Below are positions 10,101 to 20,117 of a stretch of DNA of 64,000 nucleotides, in pieces (position 1 is the stretch's first letter; each line of letters starts with the position of its first letter). The notes under the pieces were generated by a model that was not told the origin of the DNA, searched no databases, and saw only the letters and a program-made list of their open reading frames with translations. Source of the stretch: Favolaschia claudopus (Eukaryota; Basidiomycota; Agaricomycetes; Agaricales; Mycenaceae); assembly GCA_037176885.1 (NCBI GenBank), contig JAWWNJ010000161.1, positions 124,001 to 188,000 on the forward strand. Reading direction: 5' to 3'. A program made the position numbers and the translations under genes.

Positions 10101-12751
10101 TGCGAAGAAACGTGGTTGGATTAAAATACATTAGTGAGACACAGAGACTCACGACTCCGATGTTCTCCAAGTCCTTTACGTAGGACATTTCACCCTTAAT
10201 CAACTCAAAGATAATTCTGAAAGACGAGTCAGCACTTGCTGCGTACTTCTAGCTTCGAACGCACGATTGCCGCTTCTGCTCCTCCTTCGGAAGCGCTTTG
10301 CGCACATCCTCTGCAACAAGGTCGTGCCACTCCCACTTGCCCGGGGTTCCCTTGCCCATCGCAGCCTGGAAGGTCCGCAACTGCGCGACACTCTGCAGAT
10401 TGCGTATCGCGCCAACGGCCTCCATGAGATAATCCGCATCGGGATTCCCTTCCGCCGTCTCGTGGTATATCGCCTCGAGTAAAACAGGATACTTCTGCAG
10501 GTGTTCTGCGGGTCGATTGAGGAAATGTTTCAAATCGAACCGCATTGCGTCGCCAGAACGAGAAGTTTGCCGCGAGCAGTGCTGGAGGCACGGAAGATAT
10601 CATCAATTCGGATGAGCATAGTCACGAAGAATTGTAAAAAGTACGCACCTCAAGGAACAACCGCAACTCCGGATTCCCATCCATCTCTTCCTTCATACGC
10701 TTCTCAGCCAGCGGATGATGCCCGATGTATATAGGATATGCCAGTCTGAATTCAGCCGCAGCTGAAAGGAAAACATCACCTGCAGACGATTGTAAGTTGA
10801 CGACTCCGTCGATATTAGAACACACGGACCTATACGTTGGATGACGGGCGATTGCTCGCGTTGCCGAACGTACATAACCTCAAGTAGCCGCCGATTGCAC
10901 TCTCGCAAGTCCAGTATGTTGCCGAAGACTTCGTCTATGAAGTCCTCCAACCGTTCGAGTGGGATCACAGGCGGATTCGCCGCCCGAAGTGGCTTGAGGA
11001 AAACACTTTCGACAGTGTCGAGATCCTGCACATATTGAGCCTCCTTGCTGATCAACTTGTGGATGATGCTTCGGAGAATATGAGGTACGGATGATGCAAA
11101 AGTGGTCGAGTTACGCACGTCTGGCGATTGATCTCGCTCTCGGGGAGTTGAGTGAGCACTTCTTGAGGCACGGTATGTGACCAATCCCCGGGCAGGGGAA
11201 CGGCTGGACTCTCGGAAGGGCCAGGGGTCGCGGCGACGAACGAATTTCCCTGGAAAAAGGATCAGAATTAGGATGCGACGAGACTGTCAAATACGCACTC
11301 TCCGAGGACAGCCGTAAGAGTAGCATGGCACCTCGTCTCCACAACTGGGGGAATAACACTTCGTCAACATCGTCACGACGCCGGTCGGGAGCTCCTCGCG
11401 CTCGGGGGCAGCATCTGTACCACCCTCTTGATCATCCAAAAACATATACACATCTTCGACACCATCCTGCAATACCCGCCCACCCCATTCTACTTCGTAG
11501 AAAAACAACTGGCTCTGCAAGCTGCGTGCAACTTGCAACGCAGCGCGTCGATCGCTCGTTGAAATCCCGTGGTTGATCGCAAGTTCGCGCTGTATTTGCG
11601 TCTGGATAGTGCTAACGATATCCTTGCCGGTGAATGCTCGAGGATACGGGATGCTGCCCTTGACGTGTGTGCCTCGGGGGACTTTGTCGCGCAACTGTAC
11701 TGCAATGTGCGAAAGGAGCGAGAAATTGACGAAGCGGTTTTCGTCGTCTTCTTCGTCCTCGTCCTCCCAATAGCCGTCTACGTCGTTTTCATGCAGTTCA
11801 AGGGGACCCCTGGGGGTGTAGCTCGCAAGATCCCGCAACATCTCACTCGGGCGCCGATCTATACCACTAGGTCCCGCCGCAAGGTACTGATCGGGTTCGT
11901 GGCGGTAAGCGGAAGGCGGAGGCGCGCCAGTGCTATTGGCGGAGGTATTCCGACTCAGGGACTGCGAAGACGCTGAACGTGCATAGCTTGGGTCATTATC
12001 TGCAGGATATAAGCATACTTTTCGTACAAAAACGATAGGTACTCACACGCAGGCATTAGCTTATACTGCACGCTGTCCGCAAGCGCCTGGTTATGTCCGT
12101 TTGTTTGCGGATACGAGTCGTAGGGTTCATGTGTAGGGGATCCAGGTTTAACGGGTGCAGCCGCTCCTGGCGGCCGATACGAGGCCGCGCGGGACATTCC
12201 ACCGTAGTGGCTTGGAGATTCCGCGCCCCTTCCGGAGGACCCAGGGCGAGGTGCACCCTTGCCCGGTGCAGAAGGCAATCTGCGCATACTGCCTGTAGTC
12301 GCTTTTCTGAGCAACTCAGAAGCGCCTCCTGTGGAATACGAGTCGACACTGGGCCGTGGCGATGGGATACTGCCGTCGTATGGTTCAGGTTCCGGCATGG
12401 ACATTGCCAAGCTACTTGAGGGGGATGGCGAAGAAGGGGTGGGCGGCAATCGTCTAACGCCGCCTGTAGATGGCCTATGATTCTTCGAGGAAGGCGCAGA
12501 ATAACCATTGTCATCTAAAGAGGTTAATGATTGTCTACTCGAAGAATGGCAGCCGGCATACATTGTCCACTCGACGAGGAGACAGTCGGTGAAGACTCCG
12601 AATCCGTCGCATAGGTGCTGTATATTGTATCGATCTCCCCGTCCGCTGTCGGCGACTCTGCCGCAAATCCAGCCCATACTTCGTCGTAGAGCATCTGGAG
12701 ATCGTGGTCCACAGGTGTCGGAGGCCTACCAGACAACATAGCGGTGGACAT
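7186..12751 (-). CDS. Rho1 guanine nucleotide exchange factor, ROM2-type, with tandem DH domains
   Basis: Large multi-exon GEF for Rho1-type GTPases in cell-wall integrity signalling, acting at the plasma membrane. From the start at 12751: a Ser/Pro-rich disordered region to ~11950; a DEP domain (~11750-11430); a Cys-containing linker (CYSPSCGDEVPCYSYGCPRR, ~11350); a first DH domain (~11110-10560, IIHKLISKEAQYVQDLDTVE..); a second DH domain (~10210-9640, IIFELIKGEMSYVKDLENIG..); a split PH domain (~9480-8780, ending SEWKQKLEEALG); and a CNH domain (~8700-7330). Many introns of 50-60 nt separate these blocks; I did not fix every boundary. The tail is Ser/Gln-rich. The usual ROM2/RGF layout is DEP-DH-PH-CNH; the extra DH is noted as a finding. 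Confidence 0.88.
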
Positions 12752-14206
12752 GGTGGTTAAGGGAGAGAGCGCAAGGCCGCGCCAAAGTTAATTCGTAGCC
12801 AGTAACAGAGAGCAATGACGAGACGCAAGTAAATTGGGATAGGATGTCGGTGGATAGGTCAAGCCGCAACACAGTCACAGCACCGATCAAGGTCCAGATG
12901 TCTGCCGAGCACTTTCAAGATTATATTACAGTAAATCACTCTAGTACAGTACCATGCAAAAACTATCTAGGTGAATGGTTGAACGGGATGAAATACGCTG
13001 ATCTATGTATTCAAGGGTCGAATTATGGATTCGTTCGCTGAACTGACAGAAAGTTCAAGAAATAAGCAATCGGTGAATGTGATATCTGAACTTGCAGCAC
13101 CAAGCTTTCTTCAAACCATAATTACCCTCCACCCACGCATCACTCCCGGCATGAGTCTTTCTGAGTCACTGCACCGACTCTCCGTGATTCTCCGCAGTTT
13201 CTGTGGCTCTCAGCCGTAAAAGCCAGGAACAGCAACGAAAGCTGACGAGCTGAGAAGCCAACTGCGAGGGAACAAAAAATGTGCGCGACATCCACGAGGA
13301 TTGTGGAATGGCCAAAAGCCAGGGTTAACGGAACTTGGCTCGACGGAGCTGAGAACGTTGCTTGATACGTGCAACTCGATATGTATACTTCAACCTCCGG
13401 CGAGCTTCAATTGCATAGCGGAAAGTGGGCAGGTGGGCAGGTATCCTGGAAGCAGTTCAGGTCACGGCTCTCTAGGGTATTCCCCGTAACCACGATAATG
13501 AGAGTTTCCATTGAGCTAGTCACGATGAGAAAAGTTGCACAGTCCATGAGCCAGTCAGACTGAATTGAGTAGAACATGGATGTTTTGGCGAGACTGACCC
13601 ATTTCTGAACGAATATTCTCTCGTGGCCTCAAAACCAAAGCAAGCGCTGAATGATCGAGACCGACATTGCAAACTCGTCGAACACTGAGGCTAGCGTCGG
13701 TGTGTATCATAGAAGCCGTCCAAGCTGGATGGCTTCTCTAGGGATCGTTGCCCCTTCGATTAATCTATGCAGTTCAGGGTATCGCCAAGCATCACAAGAA
13801 TGAGGGGATTCCATTCACTTGGTCGTGATAGGGAACTTGAAGAGAGCCAAGGCAAGCTAGGTGTGCGAGTGTGGGAGTATCGTGCCGGGGAGTGATTAGA
13901 AGGGAAATGGTGATGGCCTTGTGTGGGTGTGCGGGGGGTTCGGCCGCTGCAGACTTTGCGACGCGGCAACTGAACGCGGGGAAGACTGTAGTCGGCGGGT
14001 ACGGCCGAACCCGTACGCAAATGCCACTGAGGGTCCAGAGGACGGAGACCCGCAGCCACCAGAGCGTAAGCGAAAATAAAGAGGCAGTAGGAAGGTGGGA
14101 GAAAGAAGAAAGTGCGCCCAGAGACAGCGCAAAGCCTACGCCGAGTCGCGAGTATGTACAATATGATGCCCCACAGCCGCGCCAGTGCCAAAAACGTTCT
14201 GGATCC
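12752..14206. other. Promoter of the Rho GEF and 3' flank of the second F-box gene
   Basis: About 1.45 kb without a supportable gene. The part next to 12752 should hold the GEF promoter. The minus-strand open frames between 13760 and 14325 run antisense or out of frame to the F-box gene and its 3' flank and are not called. No RNA gene or clear repeat seen. Confidence 0.5.
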
Positions 14207-15511
14207 TCATAGAACGTCTTCGACAACGCCAGTAATGTGTATCCGCATGCCAGCATCCGCCAATATTCTGAGCGCAGCCATAGTGTTTTCGTCAGGAAGA
14301 TTCTCGTGCGGCGGGCCACGTCCACGCAAGTTCACACGGAAAACTTTGAACTTCTTGCGGCGAGCTGTCGTTAACTCTAGTATGGCGGTCCACAATGGCT
14401 CGTAGAGGCTGACGTCAGAGATAGACCGGCAATGAATGACTAGGGTGGCAAGACGGCGAAGGAGGGAAGGACGTTTTAGAAGAGTGACGAGGAGTGGGGT
14501 CACCGTTTTGGCAGTCACCCATGCTTCGAACCGCTTGAGTTTGGGCGCATCGCGGAAACATTTACGTAGAGTATTGATCTGTATCGTCTCTGCTTCGCCC
14601 AGGATTAGTTCTTGAAGTGGGGGCGCTTGAGTCGTCAGAGTCGACAATAAACTGCGTATATTTAGACCCTGCAACGACATAGAAAGGACTTCCAGCTTGG
14701 GTAGTGAAAGGTACGCGAAAATTTCATCGTCGCCATGAGGACTATCGGTGTCTCCGAAAATAAGGCGACGGAGGTTGGGAAGAACGACTTGTTCTTCGGG
14801 CTCCAAGACAGTGTCGAACCTCGTACGTTGCACGTCAAACACGCACTCGGTGAGGTTCAGGGCCAAACGCAGCAGCTGAACGACGTGTGTCGGAGAGACG
14901 CGCAAAACATCCGAATCTTCAGACAAGTGCCGGTCGCTCATTTTGAAAGTTTTCAACGATGAAAACGGCCCTGGCGGACTGACACCCCTTCTCCATAGCT
15001 CAACCTTGTCGTGGTGGTGATAATCCCACTCATAGTCTTCAGGGTCCTCTACTAGCCGGATCTCCAAATGTTCGAGCCGTTGTGCGCGTTGCCAGATGAT
15101 ATCCGTGACGTCGTGCTCGAATATACCCTCCAGTGCGATGGACAAAGGGCGATTCCGCGTACGATCAAGCCAAATTGGCAAGACTTCGGTGAAGCCACCG
15201 GCGCAGGGAAAGGTGATGTGGATGGAGGACCATAGGTCCGGCGTGCCAAGGGCGATACTACTCCAGGAGCTGCAAACGCTAAGGAAGAGAGTTGGGATTC
15301 GGGCGGGTCCGGGCTGTGCGAAGCCATTTAGGGTGTTAATGAAGATTTGAGACGAAATCTCGAAGGGGAGACGCGAGATTGGGTCCTGGACCATGTTGAG
15401 CTCGTATTGAGTCTGACTTTTCTCGCGTTCCAGCTGTTTGAGCAATTCGCGTTGGGCTTTGATCTCAGTGTCGAGCTTTGCGATACGCGCCCAAAGGCCT
15501 TCAACAGACAT
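14207..15511 (-). CDS. F-box-like protein (copy 2 of an inverted pair)
   Basis: Single-exon paralogue of the gene at 3998-5287, on the opposite strand about 9 kb away, about 434 residues. Same order: coiled-coil-like N-terminus (MSVEGLWARIAKLDTEIK), F-box-like motif (ISRLPFEISSQIF), then a leucine-rich tail ending FRVNLRGRGPPHENLP...ITGVVEDVL. The start at 15511 is used because it aligns with copy 1; the frame is open a further 17 codons upstream. Substitutions are spread along the length with few gaps, so both copies look functional. Its role as an SCF adaptor is inferred from the family only. Confidence 0.8.
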   Translation of the reverse strand: MSVEGLWARIAKLDTEIKAQRELLKQLEREKSQTQYELNMVQDPISRLPFEISSQIFINTLNGFAQPGPARIPTLFLSVCSSWSSIALGTPDLWSSIHITFPCAGGFTEVLPIWLDRTRNRPLSIALEGIFEHDVTDIIWQRAQRLEHLEIRLVEDPEDYEWDYHHHDKVELWRRGVSPPGPFSSLKTFKMSDRHLSEDSDVLRVSPTHVVQLLRLALNLTECVFDVQRTRFDTVLEPEEQVVLPNLRRLIFGDTDSPHGDDEIFAYLSLPKLEVLSMSLQGLNIRSLLSTLTTQAPPLQELILGEAETIQINTLRKCFRDAPKLKRFEAWVTAKTVTPLLVTLLKRPSLLRRLATLVIHCRSISDVSLYEPLWTAILELTTARRKKFKVFRVNLRGRGPPHENLPDENTMAALRILADAGMRIHITGVVEDVL

Positions 15512-16207
15512 CATAGTGGAGTGCGATGTAGAGAGGCTACTGCAAGGTTGAAACGGCGACAAGGAAAACGTGGACCAACTTGAATTTGAACTTGAAGAGG
15601 TTTGCCAGTGTGATGATTGATCACATCAACTCTTCTTGTGCATATCTGGCAAACCCGCGCTACTCAGACCCAGTCAACTCGGACTGTGTCCCAGCGTCAA
15701 TGTTCTTCTATCATATGGCCCGACCGCAGCATTCCGAATCCACTGACACCGCAATCAAAATCAGGATAACTCTAAAGTCGAGAATGGACTTGCATGCGCT
15801 CGTTGTTTGGGGCAGATTTCTCTCGAGCTAAATTTGACATTCTGGACTTCTGGACGATGCTTATCTTGGGGTTGAATGCAATCATTGTTTGGGAACTCGA
15901 ATATCGCGCGGACTAATATTGGACATGAAAATACTTGAACTGTATTATACGCCAACCATAGACTCTGGAGGTTTCAAGCCCCTGGCGATATGCAAACGTC
16001 AAATCAGGCGTCAATATGCTGAAGTCTTCATTTTCGTGCGGGCTAGAGTTAAGACTACCTCATGCCCGAGTCTCTTAAGCTTCGAGTATGTATGTCAGCC
16101 AATCGCAATCTGTGTAACAGACGCCCGAACTCCACGTCTGGCGCCTCTCATTAGGCTTAAAAAAAGGTGCAAAACATGCTTTAGCTGGCCAGCCAGTCCG
16201 TTCACCC
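15512..16207. other. Divergent promoter region
   Basis: About 700 bp between the divergent F-box copy 2 and exonuclease genes. AT-richer than its surroundings, with no coding frame that I can support. Probably holds both promoters. Confidence 0.5.
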
Positions 16208-17295
16208 ATGGCAAACGACTACCACTATTGTCAAAGCCCGGAATCTCTCCATCCGCTGCTTGAAGCCCTCAAAACCACCTCTTGTGTGGTCCTTGACTGC
16301 GAGGGGGTCGACCTGGGCAGAGAAGGAGGCAGCGTCACTATCCTCAGCCTCCTGCTCTCCCCACTCGAGGATTCAGACGAGCAGACGAAACCATACATCG
16401 TTGATCTTAAAACGTTGGAATCGGACAAACCCTCCCTCACTTTACTTTTCGATGTACTCACAAGCGATACCATCCTCAAAGTGACTTTCGACGGTCGTTG
16501 GGATGGGTTGGCGCTGAGACCCTTGGGCTATGAGCCCGCCCAGAACCGTTACGTCTTGGACATGCAGCTCGCGATGGTCATGAAGCGGGTCGAGATTGAT
16601 GGCGAAACTCGCGAGGAACAGATTGAGCGGCTCAGGGGATGGCTCGCCTACAGAGAACTCGAGCAACATTCCCAAATGTACGAACTCATCCATAAACTCC
16701 CTTCACTCGAGATGGCTCTTATCGACATTTTTGAACACGATGAATCGCATGAGAACATCGCCGAGCCTTTGCGGGCCAAGACAGCTCATGGCAGTACGTT
16801 CTTCAAACTGCTTATGTGGATCTGCTTGACATAAACTGCTCTGTAGTCTACCACTCATCGTGGGGCGATCGACCACTGGACATCAAGTATCTTGAATACG
16901 CAGCAGCAGTTGTCCGCCTCATCACTGGCAGCCAGCTCTATCATCGGTTCCACGACGGCGGAATGCTTGCTCGACTGACCGAATTGCAAAGCGCCACCAC
17001 CGGATTCCTTGCTTCCGCAGGAAAAGCTGAAGTGGAGATGTACAACGCGCATCGGCTTCTCCCGCTCGATGTGTTGAAACCTCGAGCTGCGGGTCCAACA
17101 TATCAATGCGACGGATGCCGGCTGACTTTAGGGTCTAATGCATTCTCAAAGTCTGCCAGACTCATGCTCAACAAGAAGAAAGAGCGATTGTGCTGGGTCT
17201 GTCGGGCAGTGAAAATTCACGAGGAGACGAACCGGAATCGCTACGATTCAGATGGCGACCCTTATGCATATGATTCCGACGATGATCCGTGGTGA
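16208..17295 (+). CDS. DEDD-type 3'-5' exonuclease-domain protein, catalytically altered
   Basis: RNase H-like 3'-5' exonuclease fold (DnaQ/Egl/Rrp6 superfamily). Motif I is seen as VVLDCEGVDLG (Asp and Glu ligands, residues ~28-33). Motif II is seen as LKVTFDGRWD (Asp). At the expected motif III (YxxxD) the protein reads EYAAAVVRLI: the Tyr is present but Val stands where the last catalytic Asp should be. A C-terminal segment has two Cys pairs (CDGC ... CWVC, about 30 residues apart), which look like a small zinc-binding module, then an acidic tail. Two exons with one intron at 16794-16846. Start context ACCCATGGC is good. The substrate is unknown; nuclease activity is doubtful if the motif III reading is right. 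Confidence 0.7.
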
Positions 17296-17913
17296 ACGCA
17301 GACATGAAGAGAACCCTAGATGAATAATCTACTTCTTGTCGTCTCTTTCTCAGAGAAGGGTGCGAGTTCATCTCCATCCTCGTGCTCCCTTTGGCTGCAT
17401 CTACCATCTGCGCGCCGAAGCCAAATGCACGTTAAACTTGCTTTTATCGTTTTTCTTTCTCGGTTTGTACTTTACCGCTGCCGTCTTGTTTACCTTTCGA
17501 TATATAATACTCGATTGTTGTTCTTGTTGTCGTCTGCATGACTTTCGCGCAAAGAGAATAACAAGACGAAGTCGAATTCAAGGTAGCAGGAGATGGAAGT
17601 ATTACTAAGAAACAATCGCGCGGTATCCTGAACATTCAGAGACGTGTGGATGGGAGGGGAAACGTGAAGAGTAGCGGGAGACTGAGCGGTGTAAGTTCAT
17701 CCTCTCTATGGGGCTGCTAGCAGCGACGCTATATGCAGCCAGAGGGGAGGCCCGAAGCCGACTCGTCGCGGCGCATAGCCATGCATCCTAAGCGATTTGG
17801 TCGCTTGTGAGACGGGAAAAGTCGAAGAAGACATTTTAACGAGGCTGTAACGGCGAAGTCAATATACGCGATATTTGAGGTAGAAAATCCGACTAACAAT
17901 GGTTATGAGTCTA
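17296..17913. other. Convergent 3' region
   Basis: About 620 bp between two converging genes. T-rich near 17440-17540. No supportable ORF, RNA gene or repeat. Confidence 0.45.
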
Positions 17914-18219
17914 TCACTTGTTGGACTTTGGAACGGGACAGGGCGCGGCGCCGGAAAACCCGTAGGTTGACTGCAGGGCACCGAAAGCGGCGCGATAATC
18001 TTTCTTCGCTTTGGTCTGCGTTAACGGCGCGTTGACCTGGGATGGGGTGCGAGTGCTAGACTTCGCTTTGGGTACGGGGCTAGGTGCAGAGCCGGCGAAA
18101 CCGTATGTGGATTGGAGGGTCGCGAATGCGGACTGGTAGTCTTTCGATTGCGAGCCGTTCAGTGGCGTGCGCGAAGAAACGGAGAGGAGGGAGGCGGTGG
18201 ATTGGGTTTTGGGGGACAT
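17914..18219 (-). CDS. Small two-repeat protein, copy A (unrecognised family)
   Basis: Intronless, 101 residues. I do not recognise a named family. A Ser/Thr-rich leader (VSSRTPLNGS) is followed by two near-identical 26-residue repeats, at residues 26-51 (KDYQSAFATLQSTYGFAGSA..PSPVPK) and 73-98 (KDYRAAFGALQSTYGFSGAA..PCPVPK), joined by a Ser/Thr/Lys linker. There is no signal peptide or membrane segment. Paralogues lie at 24781-25119 and, broken, at 26178-26570. The promoter shares a block with copy B. Coding status rests on conservation of the reading frame between copies A and B. Confidence 0.75.
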   Translation of the reverse strand: MSPKTQSTASLLSVSSRTPLNGSQSKDYQSAFATLQSTYGFAGSAPSPVPKAKSSTRTPSQVNAPLTQTKAKKDYRAAFGALQSTYGFSGAAPCPVPKSNK

Positions 18220-18318
18220 TTCTGGTGGATGGATGTGATAGAGTGAAGAGAGTACTTGGTAGATGAGTTTGCTTTAGCCGAGTTGCGTTTGCTGCAGACC
18301 AAGGAAATGGAAACCATG

Positions 18319-18353
18319 CTTTATAGATTTGCGGTTCAGCTGCGGTGCCTTAC
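18319..18353 (-). promoter_or_regulatory. Core promoter of small repeat protein A
   Basis: On the minus strand, gtaaggcaccgcagct (18338-18353) is followed after exactly 11 nt by the TATA box ctataaag (18319-18326), about 100 nt upstream of the ATG at 18219. The same motif pair, with the same 11-nt gap, precedes copy B. The 5' leader also shares a ctaaagca block. Confidence 0.65.
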
Positions 18354-20117
18354 ACGCAGCCGCAGAGTTCTTTGGCGCCAACTTTTGAACGGAAGATCAT
18401 GACGTTTGGTGTGTCTCGGATGCGCAGCTTTTCCGTTGTTGGGATTCAAATCTGACTCGTCGGGGGGCGACGATTGAATACTTCGGTCCCTGCGAGTCAT
18501 AGGAAAGTACAGAATCGAGGGATCTTCGTTATTGCGGGTCCGTTGACTCAGAAGGAGTCTTTTCCCAATTGAAAGAAACAAACAACAGACGATGAGAACG
18601 GCGGCCCGGCCTTGGGTAAGTTGGAATGATCCAGCGCGTTGACAGCCCGTAAACTGCGGTCTGAGCCTCTAAGGCCACCACCATTTTGGACAACGTCTGC
18701 GTAGCGCGCAGCACGGATGAATTCAAATAGCCGAGCACGCCATAGTCTGAATCCAAAGGGCAGCGGCGCAGTTTGACCGTGACGAACGAAAAAAAATCGA
18801 AGACAATCAGATTTCAAATTCAAAGTTGCGTAGCTTACAACCATGGGGTCAGGGTCGAGCTCTGTAACCCAAGAGGGAACCGTGTATACTGAGAAGCACT
18901 AAATGCGTGAGGTTGGGAGATTTCGAGACGCAAAAGAATCAAATCGCCATCAAATCGCCATACGTTGACAATCAGATAAGATTGAGATAACAAACTTTCC
19001 AACACGCTCTTGTTCCCGACTCCCACCTTGAGAAATGCTGGCGTTCATTGTGGTGGAACTCGATACCATCACAGCGCCGTTCCCTCAATTTATTGGGCCG
19101 GGAAGTGATACTATATCTGCTAAATCTCTTATCTCACTTCTTGTGCCAATAAATGTTGGGTTTCTGGTGCTGGAAAACGAGTTAGAATTTCCTTATAAGG
19201 GAATTGCGCGGTCACGTGATACGCCTGAAACTCGACATTTATTGGCGCAAGAAGTGAGATAAGAAATTTAGCAGATATAGTATCACTTCCCGGCCCGATA
19301 AATTGAGGGAACGGTGCTGTGCATAAGCGTCAGTTCTGGAGCTTGATGTGCTTGCTGCTTCCTTTCCATGCCCGCAAGTTGCCTGGGCCACTGACCGGCT
19401 GTACTACCGGCTGTCTCCCAATGGAGTGCCGAATACTCTATTTTCACCCGCAATTCTGTCGCTTTCTGCTTTTCCGACATGTGGTCCGGTACTCTAGGTG
19501 CAACAATCTTTCCCGTTGCTATTACTCAGAAGAAGAAGGACTTCTGCGCCTGGTTCTTTCTGCGGTATCACTGTCAATGGGCTGAGAAAGCGCTGAGAAC
19601 TCAGATTCCATGCAGCTGTCTTGGCCACTCCTTGTGTATTATTTGCCCCACCTGTCTCGTCGCCGGCTTGCGTCATCTGTAGCACTCAACGTCTGTCGGA
19701 ATCCACCCACAAAATCTTTGTGCATCTCCCTATTGGACATTTTCGTTTCCTCATTCTCACCGACGTGGGATTTTGCCGCAAGCTTCGTTGATGGCGCCTT
19801 TGGATACTTTTTCAAAGGCTTAGGGTCCAAGCCTTTGCTCAAGACATTTTGGCCCGTTAAATTCGACGCGGCTTCCTGAGACACATGCTTCCTCTTCCAG
19901 TTTTTTTTTGGCACCGGTCACTCCTACCAGCTCTATCCGTTCGGTCAATGGTTTCGGGACACGTTCTCTGGACCTTGATATACCGCTAATCTGATACGCC
20001 TCCGCTGCTTGTGAAAGTTCGGCGATGACGAATTCAGCATTCCCTCCAGTATAAAATGGGCCTCTCACCAGCACCCTTTCTTCAAATCTCCGTACTCCCC
20101 GCGAACACCCACCCATC
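18354..20117. other. Intergenic region with a fold-back element
   Basis: About 1.76 kb between divergent genes. It holds the MITE-like element at 19070-19321. Promoter sequence of the dioxygenase occupies the right end, with a TATA-like tataaaatggg at about 20050. No other gene is supported; a 91-codon minus-strand frame at 19639-19914 is not called. Confidence 0.5.
19070..19321. mobile_element. 252-bp fold-back (MITE-like) element
   Basis: Two 87-nt arms, 19070-19156 and 19235-19321, are inverted copies of each other with only four mismatches (about 95% identity), around a 78-nt spacer. Outer ends read CACAGC...GCTGTG. The element has no coding capacity, which fits a non-autonomous miniature inverted-repeat element. 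I could not identify a convincing target-site duplication, so the superfamily is left open. Confidence 0.75.

Noticed and set aside
13792..14325. 177-codon minus-strand frame at the 3' end of F-box copy 2
   Set aside because: Out-of-frame reading of the F-box 3' end; the corresponding frame at 5175-5504 in copy 1 is also a shadow and the two diverge after the stop.
19070..19321. Assignment of the fold-back element to hAT, mariner or CACTA
   Set aside because: No convincing 8-bp, TA or 3-bp target-site duplication could be seen at the ends.
19639..19914. 91-codon Lys-rich minus-strand frame
   Set aside because: Protein-like in places, but no start context, homologue or splice support.
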